This document shows positions 10,036 to 21,612 of a DNA stretch of 64,000 nucleotides, one piece after another. Source of the stretch: Begonia masoniana (Eukaryota; Streptophyta; Magnoliopsida; Cucurbitales; Begoniaceae); assembly GCA_022432975.1 (NCBI GenBank), contig CM039509.1:43806209-43870208 (forward strand), written 5' to 3'. Each line of letters begins with the position of its first letter. Position 1 is the stretch's first letter. The notes under the pieces were generated by a model, which worked only from the letters and a program-made list of their open reading frames with translations, ran no database searches and was not told the DNA's origin. A program made the translations under genes and the position numbers.

Positions 10036-11105
10036 TGTAACACCCGGTTCTATCAAACTAGTTCTCAATTCTTTTTAAATTAATGGCACACTTTAAATGA
10101 CAATAATTAAAATAAGGTTAATGGATGACTAGGCAAGGGCATAAGGGTAATTGGAAATTTAAAAGTGGATAACGTATTTAAGAAGAGAGGTTTGGGTTTA
10201 ATGCACTATAGCCGCCACTATTCTGTTTATCATTCCTCTTTCGGCCTCCAGCTCTCCAGCAGAACCCTTTTGGCGATTCTCTTGCTCGATTCTCTTTTAA
10301 CCTAGGTAAGTTTTTCCTCGTTTTCTTGTATTTTAGCAGTTAGGTAACTGAGGGAGTACAATGTGAGAAATTTCGAGCATGTTGTGATTGAAAGTAGGTT
10401 CGAGTTTTGGTGATAAATGGGAATGCACGGGTAGCAGGGTTTCAAACTGGTTTCCTCAAACTTCTGATTGATTCTTGGTGAAGTTTAGTGAAGGTTTGAT
10501 TAATATACTGTTATGACTTTAGGTGAGCGAGCTTCTAAAGTAGCTTATAGCCTAGCGATTTCCAGGAGACCAGATAATTGAAGTATGCTTGTGTCTTCGG
10601 GCCTACATCACAAAACAGTAGGATTTATGTGTGCTTGAATGTGTTTGTATGTCATGCATCATATTTTTTTGAAAGCATATGAAAATGAATTTACATGAAA
10701 TGGCATGGTGAGGAATGAACAGACTGAAACAGATAAGCTATTAAGGGAACTAATCCGCCCCTTAACTTATGAAGGGATTTATATTTTGGGAGAAATGATC
10801 CAACTCCCAATTTCACAGGGGGATCTGAACAGTTTGTTAAGGGAACTAATCTGCCCCTTAATCGAGAGAGATGATGTATGACTTTGGGAGAAGTGATCCA
10901 ACTCCCAATTTCACAGGGGGATCAGATCAGAAACGAATGCATATGCAACTGAGATGAGAAAGTAGAAACTACATGTTTAGGAATTTTGTTTCAGCATTCC
11001 ATTTCATTATTGCTTTACTTACTTAGCATTAGGCTAATAGATGAGTTTTGTGATGTAGGTGAAAAAGTGACTGCAGGTGTGTTTTTTGAGCATGTTGAGG
11101 AATAG
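10036..11105 (+). repeat. Truncated gypsy1-related LTR, plus orientation
   Basis: Starting TGTAACACCCGG, this is a diverged homolog of the gypsy1 LTR read from its U3 end. Shared features are a TATTTAAG-type TATA region near 10179, the TAGCCGCCACT segment, TTCGGGCCTACATCACAAAAC, and two copies of the CCAACTCCCAATTTCACAGGGGGATC repeat (about 10800-10925). The donor that is GTAAGT in gypsy1 has decayed to ATAATT near 10574; the acceptor GTGATGTAG|GTGA survives at 11059. It is cut at 11105 by gypsy3. Confidence 0.8.
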
Positions 11106-11989
11106 TGTGACGATCCCAACCCGATCAGGGCCGCCACGGACTTCCCGTGACATAATCATTTACCTAAGCCCTCGCATTTTCTCATCTAACTTTTTCATTT
11201 CGTTTTTACTTAACACTTTAAAAGAAAACTAACTTTGACTTAAACATTAAACATTTGAGCGTAAAACACTTTTGACTTTTAAAACATTTAAAACTAGACT
11301 CAAAACTATTAATAACTTAAAACAAATAAAACATTTAAAACAATTAAAGTAAAATCAGTTAAAACAAAACACTAATATAACCTATACTTTCAAGAAAACA
11401 AACTGCGTGGATCGCTCTAAAAATCGAGCGTATCCTTACCTGTTTTAAAATGACCAAACAGTTCAAAATACCCAAACAGTTCCAGTATGATCTCCAAAAT
11501 AAAGACTACACATTTTAGACGTTCTACGACCACATCCTAAACATCAAAAACTCTACTTACATACATTTTCCTATCAAAACTAATCGATCCACACATGTAA
11601 CATTTTCATACTTTCATCCATCACATTCTATACATATACATAGAACTCTCAATCTACATACTTAAATATTTTCATACTTTCATAAACAAATCTACACGTA
11701 GACCTATTAACCAATAAGACCAACTCACATCCATTCGACATACATCACTCAAACCCTCGGATCTTCAAGCCAAAACACACCCCGTCGCCACGAGCACCGT
11801 CCGTCGACCACCTGTTCTTTGTCATCAATTTCTCTTACCTTCACACCTGTCACCTACATCATACAATAACTACATTAAGCCTAATGCTTAGTAAGGAGCG
11901 TGCTAAACTTAACATTACCTATATGCATGACATTTATAAAACAGTTTCGTTTCGTAAAACATCTTTCCTTATTCATAAAAACAACATCC

Positions 11990-12153
11990 ATTTAGTCCCG
12001 TGAAAACATTCATATAGTCCCGTGAAAACATACTCCCGTGAAAACATTCATATAGTCCCGTATAGTCCCGTGAAAACACATTCATCATTCATATAGTCCC
12101 GTGAAGACACATTCATCATTCATATAGTCCCGTGAAAACATACATCGTTCATC

Positions 12154-12184
<31 letters not shown>

Positions 12185-12190
12185 CATTTT
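11990..12190. repeat. ATAGTCCCGTGAAAACATTCAT repeats and CATCATT microsatellite
   Basis: Irregular tandem copies of a roughly 22-36-bp unit built on TAGTCCCGTGAAAACA, followed by CATCATTCATCATT repeats at about 12145-12190. They lie inside the putative gypsy3 LTR intron. Confidence 0.85.
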
Positions 12191-12269
12191 CGTTCTTTCA
12201 TTCAACATTTTCATAAAACATGCTCTTAAATAGTTCGTATGCATTTTACTAAAACATGATGCATGAGGA

Positions 12270-12421
12270 GACATACACGTAAGGAAAACCTATCACATGA
12301 GCTCTAACATACACGTAGGGAAAACCTATCACATGAACTCTAACATACACGTAAGGAAAACCTATCACATGAGCTCTAACATACACGTAAGGAAAACCTA
12401 TCACATGAGCACTAACATACT
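12270..12421. repeat. 36-bp tandem repeat, about 4 copies
   Basis: The unit CCTATCACATGAGCTCTAAC plus ATACACGTAAGGAAAA is repeated nearly perfectly. Because 36 is a multiple of three it creates a short spurious open frame on the plus strand. It lies inside the putative gypsy3 intron. Confidence 0.88.
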
Positions 12422-14040
12422 AAGGCACTACTTAACTGTCAACCTTTCCTTAACTACCCGTCTTCCACCAACCTCTACAATCACTCACATCACAACAATC
12501 AACATTATCTACATTGTACGACGTAGGGCCTTAGTGGCCGGAAAGCCTAACGCTCACTTACCTGGCGTCCGTAGTAAGCCGAGCACCGTCCAAAAGTCGT
12601 CTTCACCTAAAGCATTTCATAAACAAAAGACATTAAAATCAATTCTAATTAAACTAATTTCAAACTTAAACTAATCTCCTAATTAAGGAAATTCTTTCCT
12701 TAAATTTTCATTTTCTCATTCGGGCATATCTAAACTCTCATTTTTGTGAAAACATCTCTAATTACTATTTCTAGCATAATCCAATTGAAACTTAATTAAA
12801 TGGGCCACTAATTCGGGTTCGGTAAAAACCGACCTAAAACTTCGAACGCGCGTAACTTTCGCGTCGGTTATCGGAATCGAACGATTCCAGCGGCCACGTG
12901 CTCCTCTAATAACCTATTTTTATCTGCCAAAACGAATTTCAAAACAAACGACCCGAGCTAGGTCAATTTAGGCAAAACCCGAACTGCCCCTTTTTCCCAA
13001 AATTCCTCTTTTTGATTTTTCATCAAATTCCATCAATTTCTTATCCAATCAACCATATATACCCTTAATTAGAATAATCTAACCTAAAATTGAAGCTACA
13101 TTAAGCAAAACCCGAGTGCCCTAAATCGGGCATCCACTGAAATTCGCTCACATTGAGCGCTCCACATCCAATCGACGATAGCCGGCCCAAGGGTTGGCAA
13201 ACCCACGCCGGAAGTGACCTAAAACGGCCGGCGATCGGAGCCAAAACCGGCTCGTCACAGTCGGCCACGAACAATCCCGAAACCGGGTGAAAACCGAACC
13301 AAAACAGGGGAGCTTACCGTCGGTTCGTGCGCGAGGATGAACCGGAGCCTCACGTCGCCGTTGTCTGGCCGGAGGACGGCGAGAAGTCGCCGTCGTCGGA
13401 GGAGGAGAGTCGCCGTGTAACGACCCTCATACTATTCCTAATTTCCCGTACGAAATTTTTCTTTTTCCTTTATACTTAATATTTAAGTGGAAAACAATTA
13501 ATAAAACGTTTAAAACAATTCTTCTTTCTTTTATCACCTAAATATGACTTCAACATCTTACACCCTAACGCCCTTCCTATACCATTCATAATACAAATTT
13601 GCCTACATAACAATCATACTTTCACAATACAATTCAACGTATAACCGCTCTATACTCTCACTCGAAACGAAACGACTCGGGACATAGTTAAATAAAACAC
13701 TTTTCACGAAAACAAACTGCGTGGTTACGTTTAAAACTATTCAAATCCTCCTGTTTTCAAAACAATACCAAGCATTTCCAGAATACATTTAAAACGTTCA
13801 AAACATCAAAACATAAACCTATCATCTACCAGACCAAGCATCCTATATGGTTCTATTCAGTTTACCAACAGCCCATCCATAACAACCTAAAAACATTTCA
13901 AAACATTTCAATAACATTTAATTAAACAGTCAAACAGTTCCAGAATTTCAAAACAAATGTCAGTACCTAACATCCTAAAATATCTTTACAATTCATAAAC
14001 CCAAAATACCCCAGAGAACCCTCAAAACCTATACATACGT

Positions 14041-15245
14041 CTACCGAAGGGTCATTTGAACTATATACCGAAGGGTCATTTAAACTGTATACCGAAGGGT
14101 CATTTAAACTGTATACCGAAGGGTCATTTAAACTGTATACCGAAGGGTCATTTGAACTATATACCGAAGGGTCATTTGAACTATATACCGAAGGGTCATT
14201 TAAACTGTATACCGAAGGGTCATTTAAACTGTATACCGAAGGGTCATTTGAACTATATACCGAAGGGTCATTTGAACTATATACCGAAGGGTCATTTGAA
14301 CTATATACCGAAGGGTCATTTGAACTATATACCGAAGGGTCATTTGAACTATATACCGAAGGGTCATTTAAACTGTATACCGAAGGGTCATTTAAACTGT
14401 ATACCGAAGGGTCATTTAAACTGTATACCGAAGGGTCATTTAAACTGTATACCGAAGGGTCATTTGAACTATATACCGAAGGGTCATTTAAACTGTATAC
14501 CGAAGGGTCATTTAAACTGTATACCGAAGGGTCATTTAAACTGTATACCGAAGGGTCATTTGAACTATATACCGAAGGGTCATTTAAACTGTATACCGAA
14601 GGGTCATTTAAACTGTATACCGAAGGGTCATTTGAACTATATACCGAAGGGTCATTTAAACTGTATACCGAAGGGTCATTTAAACTGTATACCGAAGGGT
14701 CATTTAAACTGTATACCGAAGGGTCATTTGAACTATATACCGAAGGGTCATTTAAACTGTATACCGAAGGGTCATTTGAACTATATACCGAAGGGTCATT
14801 TAAACTGTATACCGAAGGGTCATTTGAACTATATACCGAAGGGTCATTTGAACTATATACCGAAGGGTCATTTGAACTATATACCGAAGGGTCATTTGAA
14901 CTATATACCGAAGGGTCATTTGAACTATATACCGAAGGGTCATTTGAACTATATACCGAAGGGTCATTTAAACTGTATACCGAAGGGTCATTTGAACTAT
15001 ATACCGAAGGGTCATTTGAACTATATACCGAAGGGTCATTTAAACTGTATACCGAAGGGTCATTTGAACTATATACCGAAGGGTCATTTAAACTGTATAC
15101 CGAAGGGTCATTTAAACTGTATACCGAAGGGTCATTTGAACTATATACCGAAGGGTCATTTAAACTGTATACCGAAGGGTCATTTAAACTGTATACCGAA
15201 GGGTCATTTAAACTGTATACCGAAGGGTCATTTAAACTGTATACC
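14041..15245. repeat. 24-bp minisatellite, about 50 copies in two subtypes
   Basis: The unit is ATACCGAAGGGTCATTTGAACTAT or ATACCGAAGGGTCATTTAAACTGT. The two variable positions change together in every copy I read, so only two subtypes exist. They are intermixed irregularly, with runs of one type. The length is a multiple of three without stops, so the array is open on the plus strand as (N-Y/C-IPKGHL)n; I treat that as an artefact. It starts at the point homologous to position 53880 of the related solo LTR. Confidence 0.97.
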
Positions 15246-15440
15246 GATTGCTTTACTTTGCTTTACTTTGCTTTGCTTTGCTTTGCTATAAACTGTATAC
15301 CGATTGCTTTACTTTGCTTTGCTATAAACTATATACCGATTTCTTTACTTTGCTTTGCTATAAACTGTATACCAATTGCTTTACTTTGCTTTGCTATAAA
15401 CTGTATACCAATTGCTTTACTTTGCTTTGCTATAAACTGT
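15246..15440. repeat. 36-bp derived repeat, about 5 copies
   Basis: The unit is CTATAAACTGTATACCGATT plus GCTTTACTTTGCTTTG. It joins half of the 24-bp unit (AAACTGTATACCGA) to a TTTACTTTGC microrepeat, so it arose from the neighbouring minisatellite. It is flanked on both sides by 24-bp units. Confidence 0.93.
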
Positions 15441-15690
15441 ATACCGAAGGGTCATTTAAACTGTATACCGAAGGGTCATTTGAACTATATACGAAGGGTC
15501 ATTTGAACTATATACGAAGGGTCATTTAAACTGTATACCGAAGGGTCATTTAAACTGTATACCGAAGGGTCATTTGAACTATATACCGAAGGGTCATTTG
15601 AACTATATACCGAAGGGTCATTTGAACTATATACCGAAGGGTCATTTGAACTATATACCGAAGGGTCATTTGAACTATATACCGACGGGT
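15434..15690. repeat. 24-bp minisatellite, right block, about 10 copies
   Basis: The same 24-bp unit as at 14041-15245 resumes here, with two 23-bp variants lacking one C (TATACGAAGG, near 15490-15516). It ends at ACCGACGGGTCGTC, where unique LTR sequence resumes. Confidence 0.93.
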
Positions 15691-15948
15691 CGTCTTTACT
15701 TTGCATTTACTTTAAAACATTGTGCGGAATTCATTTTCTATGCGTGCTTTAAAACCGTGATGCATGAACAGTTCATATAAGCAGAATTTAAACAAACAAC
15801 ATGCATACATTCAAGACAGTAAAGCAGAACCTATAAACAACTAACCTAACTACCCAACCAGAATAACATAAAACAAACAGTTCCTCGAGTATTCTCGAGA
15901 CGACGACGGAGTATGGTGCAGACCTTTGGGTCAAAGTAAGTCACGAAA

Positions 15949-15957
15949 ACTTACCTC
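15949..15957 (-). other. Splice-donor-like site in the minisatellite LTR
   Basis: The minus strand reads CGAG|GTAAGTTTT with intron base 15954. It aligns with the donor at 54602 of the related solo LTR. The matching acceptor seen at 53995 in the relative is missing here because the minisatellite occupies that place. Confidence 0.45.
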
Positions 15958-16927
15958 GTGCACGCTGCAATCCAAGCTTCGTCCACGAGCACTGTTTACC
16001 TAAGCAATTTACAAGAATTGACGTTAAAACGCGTTTGAGTTAATAAACGTCCAAATTGTCAAAAAAAACCTTAACTAAAGAAATTCCTTAAAGTTCTAAT
16101 CCAATTTATCGAGCTATTTATTTGAACAATTCACGCCCGGCACCTAAATTCTCAATTTACGAGCTTTTCTGAAAATCCTAAAATTCTCGGATTTTAAACT
16201 TTTTTCACGAATTGATCAAACTTCGTCCAATAACGTTCAATACGTCCTTTATATCGTTAATTACTATAAACCTATCAATTTCGGACCCTAATTTGGGTTC
16301 GGTAAAAACCGACCCGAAACTTCGAACGCGCGTAACTTTCGCGTCGGTTATCGGAATCGAACGATTCCAGCGGCCACGTACTCCTCTAATAACCTATTTT
16401 AATCTGCCAAAAGGAATTTAAAAACAAATGACCGGAGCTAGGTCAATTTAGCAGAAACCCGAACTGCCCATTTTTTTCCCCAAAATTTCTCTTTTCGATT
16501 TTTCATCAAATTCTACTTATTTCCTCTTCAATCAACCACCTATACCCTTAATTAGAATAATCTAACCCAAAATCGAAGTTTCAATTCACAAAACCCGAAT
16601 TGCCCTAATCGGGCTTCATTGAAATTTCGCCCAATTCGGGCACTCCACAACCAATTGACGATAGCCGGCCCTAGGGTTGGCAAACCCACGCCGGAAGCGA
16701 CCTAAAACGGCCGGCGATCGGAGCTCAATCGAGCTCGCCACCGCCAGCCCCAAACCGAACGAAACAGGGCACGAAAACGAGCATACCGGTCGGGTTTGTG
16801 CGCGAGAACGGTCGGAAATGGCGGCCCTGGAGTCGCCGACGATGTCTGGCCGGAAAATGTCGAGGTTGGACGTCGGCGTTCGTCGGAGTCGCCGCCCTCG
16901 TCGCCTGTTCGCTCGGCGTCGCGAAGA

Positions 16928-16954
16928 ACTGAATGGCGTCGAACGCCATTCAGT
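16928..16954. repeat. Perfect 12-bp stem hairpin
   Basis: ACTGAATGGCGT and ACGCCATTCAGT surround a CGA loop, within the U3-side part of the solo LTR and immediately before an (ATA)n tract. I see no terminator context, so it is noted only as structure. Confidence 0.8.
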
Positions 16955-16970
16955 TATTTTTAACTTAAAT

Positions 16971-17020
<50 letters not shown>
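16971..17020. repeat. (ATA)n microsatellite
   Basis: About 16 uninterrupted ATA/TAA triplets inside the solo LTR. A shorter relative, (ATT)n, occurs at about 17466-17494 in the gypsy3 LTR. Confidence 0.97.
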
Positions 17021-17023
<3 letters not shown>

Positions 17024-17748
17024 TTATAACTAAAACTATTTCTTTAATTTGTCTATCGATTTAGTCTCTTTGCAATTTTCTTATTTCTCCAAATATTCCA
17101 ATTTAATCTTAGAGTTCTAACAAAACTCACCGTTTCCAAAACGGACTTATTTTGCTATTTTTACAATTTAATCTACTAAAAGGCTAAAACGGGAATTATA
17201 GCACTACTCTTCTCGATTTGGGTTTCTAAAATTTCACTTATTCTTCTACAAATTCCCGTAAATTTCTAGGGTCCTAATAAAACTATCCGCTCGCAAAACG
17301 GACCTAATTTACTTATTTACGAAAATAACCTCGGAGCGGAAACCCGAAAACTCGGGTGTTACACGCCGTCTCCCCTGTCGTCTCTCTCGGCTTCGGGCTG
17401 GAGCTCGGGCTCGACAAAACAACAGAACCAATTCTATTGTTTTGTTTTATTTTATAAAAACTAAAATAATAATAATTATTATTATTATTATAAAACTAAA
17501 ACTATTTCTTTAATTTAAACTAGTTAATTACCGTTTTACTCTCTCATTTTCGACCATTTCGAATTTCATTAAATCTCATTATCAATTTATAACCCTCGGC
17601 TTAATTTCACTAGAAGTGCCCGAATCAAAATTAATTAACCAATCAGGTTAACCAAACTTATTCACTTTTATTTTTAATTTACTTAAAACAATTATTTATT
17701 AAACAATTACCTATTATTTTATTTTCTCTTAAAATTCTGGGTGTTACA

Positions 17749-19445
17749 TCCTTCCCTCCTTAATTGGAATTTTGTCCCCAAAATTATTGCTTGGTTAACT
17801 TCTAATTACTCATCCTCTCATTGCCTAAGAAATGATGTCGTAACACTAGCCTCGACACCCCTATGGCCTTACTCACCATCCGGGTCTTGACAGCTTCCTT
17901 TATCTCCAAGGCTCTAAATCCTTCTAACTACGCACTTCGTAATTCAACCGCTCATTCACTCATCGACTTTGACTTAATCCTTTGTCACTTAGAACCTCAA
18001 ATTTTTTTCTCTAACTTAACTTCGAGCTAAGTTCATTCGATTTCTAACTCCTCAAAGCTTCTTCAATTATACAACACTAAGGATCTGACACGTAGATTTC
18101 TCATCCTAATCCTCTGTTTCGAACTCTTCTTACACTACTATCTCATTTCCAAATTATCAATCTCATTTTCTAAACATACTTGCTTTGGGCAATCATAGCA
18201 TTTCCTTAGCTACTCTAATGCCATTCCTTTATACAGAACCTTTGTTACTTAAATCTTTCTCTTTATGCTTTAAAGGTATCATCTAAGTCTCTACAATTTT
18301 GTCCAATATGCTCGTTTTGTCCAACTTTTATCTCGGTCGTCATCAATCACTAACATCATCAAATATTAGCAAATTCTTAAGTCTAAACCAATTCGTTAAA
18401 CTATCCACCCAACACCTAAAAGAAAATGTGCATAAGCACTTCGACGTAACTTACAAGTCGACTTTACTAAACCTCAAAATCTACTCTCACTTCTAAGTTC
18501 ACTTGCATAGCCTTCATGCAATTCTCCCTTCATTTCATCCAACATGCTCCAAATTTCTCTACCTTAACTACTTAACTCTTATTCGAGTTTCCGTTCGATC
18601 TAGTAAAACTTCTTACTTACTCGTACTACCCTATTCGAAATCCAAAGATCTACCTAACCGGTCATTTTATCTCACATCACACATTCTCTATTTCCTCAAG
18701 TCGCGATCTTCTTCACACACTTAAGCTTATCATTCTTAACCTTAGCCATTTACAAAATCATTGGCTCCAACTTCGTTATATATAGGTTGGCCCCTTTTTG
18801 ATTCCTAATTTAATCTTATTCCTATTTCTTAACTTTACAATATTGATTTCATCCTTCCTCCAAAATTAGGTCCTAAGCATTCTTCTAAATTCTTTTATAA
18901 CATCTCATCCCTACAACCTTTTTGTTTGCAAACTTGTTGTATGTAATTTAACACCTCCCTTCCAAAAATCCTTGCCTTCCTAAGTCACCAAGTATGATTC
19001 CAAATTCAATGCTAAACTTTCACATTACCTCATCTAACATCTCTATCTTAACGTCTTCTTTAAATAAATTTAAAAGAAATGTACCGGTGTCTACGGTATA
19101 CTGCCCTATACTCATTCCTAATATCCCACAAGGACTTCTTCAAAGTTACTAACTAGCCTACTATCTTTCATTCCTTCTAGTCAGGTTCATAATGTTCTCC
19201 TTAGCTTCTTCACAATAATTCATCCAGCTTCTTCACAATAATTCCTCTAACAATTTTCTTGTTAGCAAACTTGTTGTAGGTAGACCTACAACCTTAATCT
19301 AGATCCTCTAAAGTTCTTAAATCTTATCCTTCTGTTTTTTCCCAAAAACTTAGAAGTATCCTTCTGTAATACATGGATTTAAGTAGTTTTGAACGGTTTT
19401 TAGTAAAATGCTCAAGTTCTTTTGGTAGTCGGAGTTTTCTTTGTT
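17749..19445 (-). mobile_element. gypsy3 internal region, non-coding or decayed
   Basis: It begins with the minus-strand polypurine tract (rc of TCCTTCCCTCCTTAATTGG at 17749-17767). The next motif on the minus strand, TTTTGGGGACAAAATTCC, resembles the gypsy2 segment TTCGAGGACGAAAATTTTG at the same place. The remaining 1.6 kb is AT-rich with only short frames on either strand. I recognise no gag or pol motif, so it is either decayed pol or a non-autonomous derivative. The right boundary is arbitrary. Confidence 0.5.
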
Positions 19446-20013
19446 TAGAGTGAAATTGTTGCTATGCCGTTATTGTTGAGTGTTTTGATCTATCGGTAGA
19501 TGATGTCTATCGACAGATGTTGAGTATTTTTGATCTATCGGTAGATGATGTCTATCGGTAGAAGTCGAGAGTTTTGTCTATCGGTGGATGTAGTCCATCG
19601 GTAGATGTGAGTATTAGAATTTGTCGTTTTGTGACCCGGTGATGTCGAATATTATATCTATCGAAAGATGTAGGAGGGAATTTGTCATTTTATAATCGGA
19701 AGATGTCTTCAGAAGAAGCCATCGGAAGATGTCTCCAGCAGAAGCCATCGGTAGATGTCTTCAGCATGAGTCTTAAGTAGCCTTGTCATTTTTTTTGTAA
19801 TCGGAAGATGTAGGCTGAGAATGTTTGTCGTTTGTGAGCGGTAGACGTCGTCTGCCGAATTATTTCAATCGCATGGATATCACGTGGTCTGTGCGGTAGA
19901 GGTGTTTGTCGTTTAGTGATCGGTCGATGTGTTCTGTTTTGTTTGCGAGTAAAAGACTTTTGTCGTTTAGTGATCGGTCGATGTGTTCTGTTTTCTTTCC
20001 TCTTTCAACCAAC
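19446..20013. repeat. LTR-like region with ATCGGTAGATG modules, next to gap
   Basis: Repeated motifs TATCGGTAGATG, ATCGGAAGATG and TTGTCGTTTAGTGATCGGTC occur about every 30-50 bp. The last is the reverse of the CTAAACGACAA module in the LTRs of gypsy1, gypsy2 and both copia elements. It may be the left LTR of a Sirevirus-like element or an independent array. No boundaries can be set because the assembly gap follows. Confidence 0.5.
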
Positions 20014-20113
20014 NNNNNNNNNNNNNNNNNNNNNNNNNNNNNNNNNNNNNNNNNNNNNNNNNNNNNNNNNNNNNNNNNNNNNNNNNNNNNNNNNNNNNNN
20101 NNNNNNNNNNNNN
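20014..20113. other. Assembly gap (100 N)
   Basis: Exactly 100 undetermined bases, the usual placeholder for unknown length. It hides the 5' part of copia A: 5' LTR, gag, protease and integrase. Confidence 0.98.
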
Positions 20114-20126
20114 AAAAAAAAAAAAA

Positions 20127-21490
20127 TCTGTCAATGATTGGAACTCTGCTTTCCTGGAGATGGAAGTATTCAAAAAACCAATTATTAAATAGATGAATTT
20201 TAGGTGATCCTTCTTTAGGAGTTAAGACTAGATCCTCTTCTTAGGAATCTCTGTGCCAATGTAGCATTTATCTCTCAAGTAGAGCCTAAGAAGTTTGAAG
20301 AGGCTGAGTGTGATGAAAATTAGATTTTAGCTATGCAAGAGGAGCTAAATCAATTTGAAAGGAGCAAGGTATGGAAACTTGTTCCACGGCCTAAGGATCA
20401 TCCCATCATTGGAACTAAATGGGTTTTCAAGAATAAGTTGGATGAAAATGGGATTGTGGTTAGAAACAAGGCTAGACTAGTTGCTAAGGGATACTCTCAA
20501 GAAGAGGGTATTGATTTTGAGGAATCCTTTGCCCCTGTAGCTAGATTAGAGTCAATTAGGATGCTCCTAGCCTTTGCCTGCTACAAGAACTTCACACTCT
20601 TTCAAATGGATGTAAAGAGTGCATTCTTAAACGGTTACATCAATGAAGAAGTTTTTGTTGAGCAACCCTTAGGTTTTGAAGCTTTTGATAAACCCGACCA
20701 TGTCTACAAATTAAGGAAAACTCTTTATGGTCTTAAGCAGGCTCCTAGAGCTTGGTATGATAGATTGAAGAATTTCCTTGAGGAAAAGAATTTCAAAAAG
20801 GGAAATACAGATTCAATTTTATTTACCATGCAAAAGGAGAATGACATTCTGTTAGTTCAAATTTATGTCGATGACATTATTTTTGGATCAACTAATGTCA
20901 ACATGCGTAATGAATTTTCCTCCCTCATGCAAAGTGAATTTGAGATGAGTATGATGGGGGAGTTAAAATTCTTCTTAGGTTTCTAGATTAGTCAATCTCC
21001 TGATGGAATTTTCTTCTGTCAAGAAAAATACATCAAGGAACTTCTAAAGAAATTTGGTTTAGAATCTGTCAAGTCTTCCAAGACTCTTATGAGTACCACA
21101 ACTAAATTGGATAAAGATGAAAAAGGAATAAGTGTTGATATTAAAAAATATCGTTGTATGATTGGTTCATTGTTATATCTGACTACAAGTAGGCCAGATA
21201 TACTCTTTAGTGTTTGTCTTTGTGCTAGATTTCAAGCTGCTCCTAAGGAATCTCACTTAATTGCTGTCAAAAGGATTTTCAAATATTTAAGTGGGACACC
21301 TGACCTAGGATTATGGTATCCGAAGGGCACCTCTTTTGATCTGATTGGATATTCAGATTCTGATTATGCAGGTAGTCTAGTTGATAGGAAAAACACTAGT
21401 GGCACCTGTCAGTTCTTAGGTGAATCTTTAGTCTCCTGGTATTCTAAGAAACAGAATTCTGTTGCATTGTCCACTGCTGAGAGTGACTTC
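20127..21490 (+). pseudogene. pol: copia A reverse transcriptase-RNase H
   Basis: Copia RT is recognisable by [59 protein letters not shown] and the catalytic YVDDIIFGS. RNase H shows YSDSDYAG and [12 protein letters not shown] at 20984-20986 replaces the glutamine of FLGFQIN. An earlier stop (TAG at 20321-20323) replaces the tryptophan of ENWILAMQ. The frame ends at about 21490, about 115 residues short of copia B, where a deletion fuses RNase H to sequence leading into the third ORF. Confidence 0.92.
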
Positions 21491-21612
21491 ATCACGTCGG
21501 GCGGTGTTTTATTTCTTTTAAACTCTTATTTCTTCACCAAGACGCTTCATCTTTCGCGCTCTTTCTGAAAACCCCTGCCCTACCAATCCTCTTTCTCGAT
21601 CTTATCTTTCCA

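Larger units (their letters stand above)
11854..12561 (-). other. Putative LTR leader intron, gypsy3
   Basis: On the minus strand the donor is GCCAG|GTAAGTGAGC (12561) and the acceptor TATGATGTAG|GTGACAG (11854), 708 nt apart. A CTTACTAAGCATTAGGC branch-like motif lies about 35-40 nt before the acceptor. Two family-specific arrays lie inside. The arrangement matches gypsy1 and gypsy2 although the sequences between are unrelated. Confidence 0.5.
13416..17363 (-). mobile_element. Solo LTR (Ty3-type) expanded by a minisatellite, 3948 bp
   Basis: It starts TGTAACGACCCTCATAC and ends CTCGGGTGTTACA, flanked by the direct repeat CGCCG at 13411-13415 and 17364-17368, with no internal region. It is related to the solo LTR at 53038 (shared AATTTCCCGTAC start, shared AAAGTTCTAATCCAATT and GGCACCT blocks). 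About 1.65 kb is tandem repeat. It also shares about 500 bp (16285-16800) with the LTR it landed in (12805-13320). It is inserted in the gypsy3 LTR. Confidence 0.92.
11106..17748 (-). repeat. gypsy3 LTR (about 2.7 kb) split by a solo LTR
   Basis: The LTR starts TGTGACGATCCCAACCC at 11106 and ends GGGTGTTACA at 17748, interrupted at 13416-17363. Immediately right of 17748 is a polypurine tract on the minus strand, which makes this the 3' LTR of a minus-strand element. It contains a putative intron (11854-12561) with two tandem-repeat arrays, and a GC-rich block (12805-13320) shared with the nested LTR. The matching 5' LTR was not found. Confidence 0.82.

Noticed and set aside
14056..15291. 411-codon open frame of (NY/C IPKGHL) repeats
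   Set aside because: It exists only because the 24-bp minisatellite unit is a multiple of three without stops. It lies inside a non-coding solo LTR, antisense to its transcription, with no plausible gene context.
16677..17033. 118-codon Arg-rich frame ending in poly-Asn
   Set aside because: It lies in GC-rich LTR sequence and runs into an (ATA)n microsatellite; the same block occurs in the gypsy3 LTR without the frame.
19906..20196. Open frames crossing 20014-20113 and 52868-52967
   Set aside because: They are produced by translating undetermined bases in assembly gaps.
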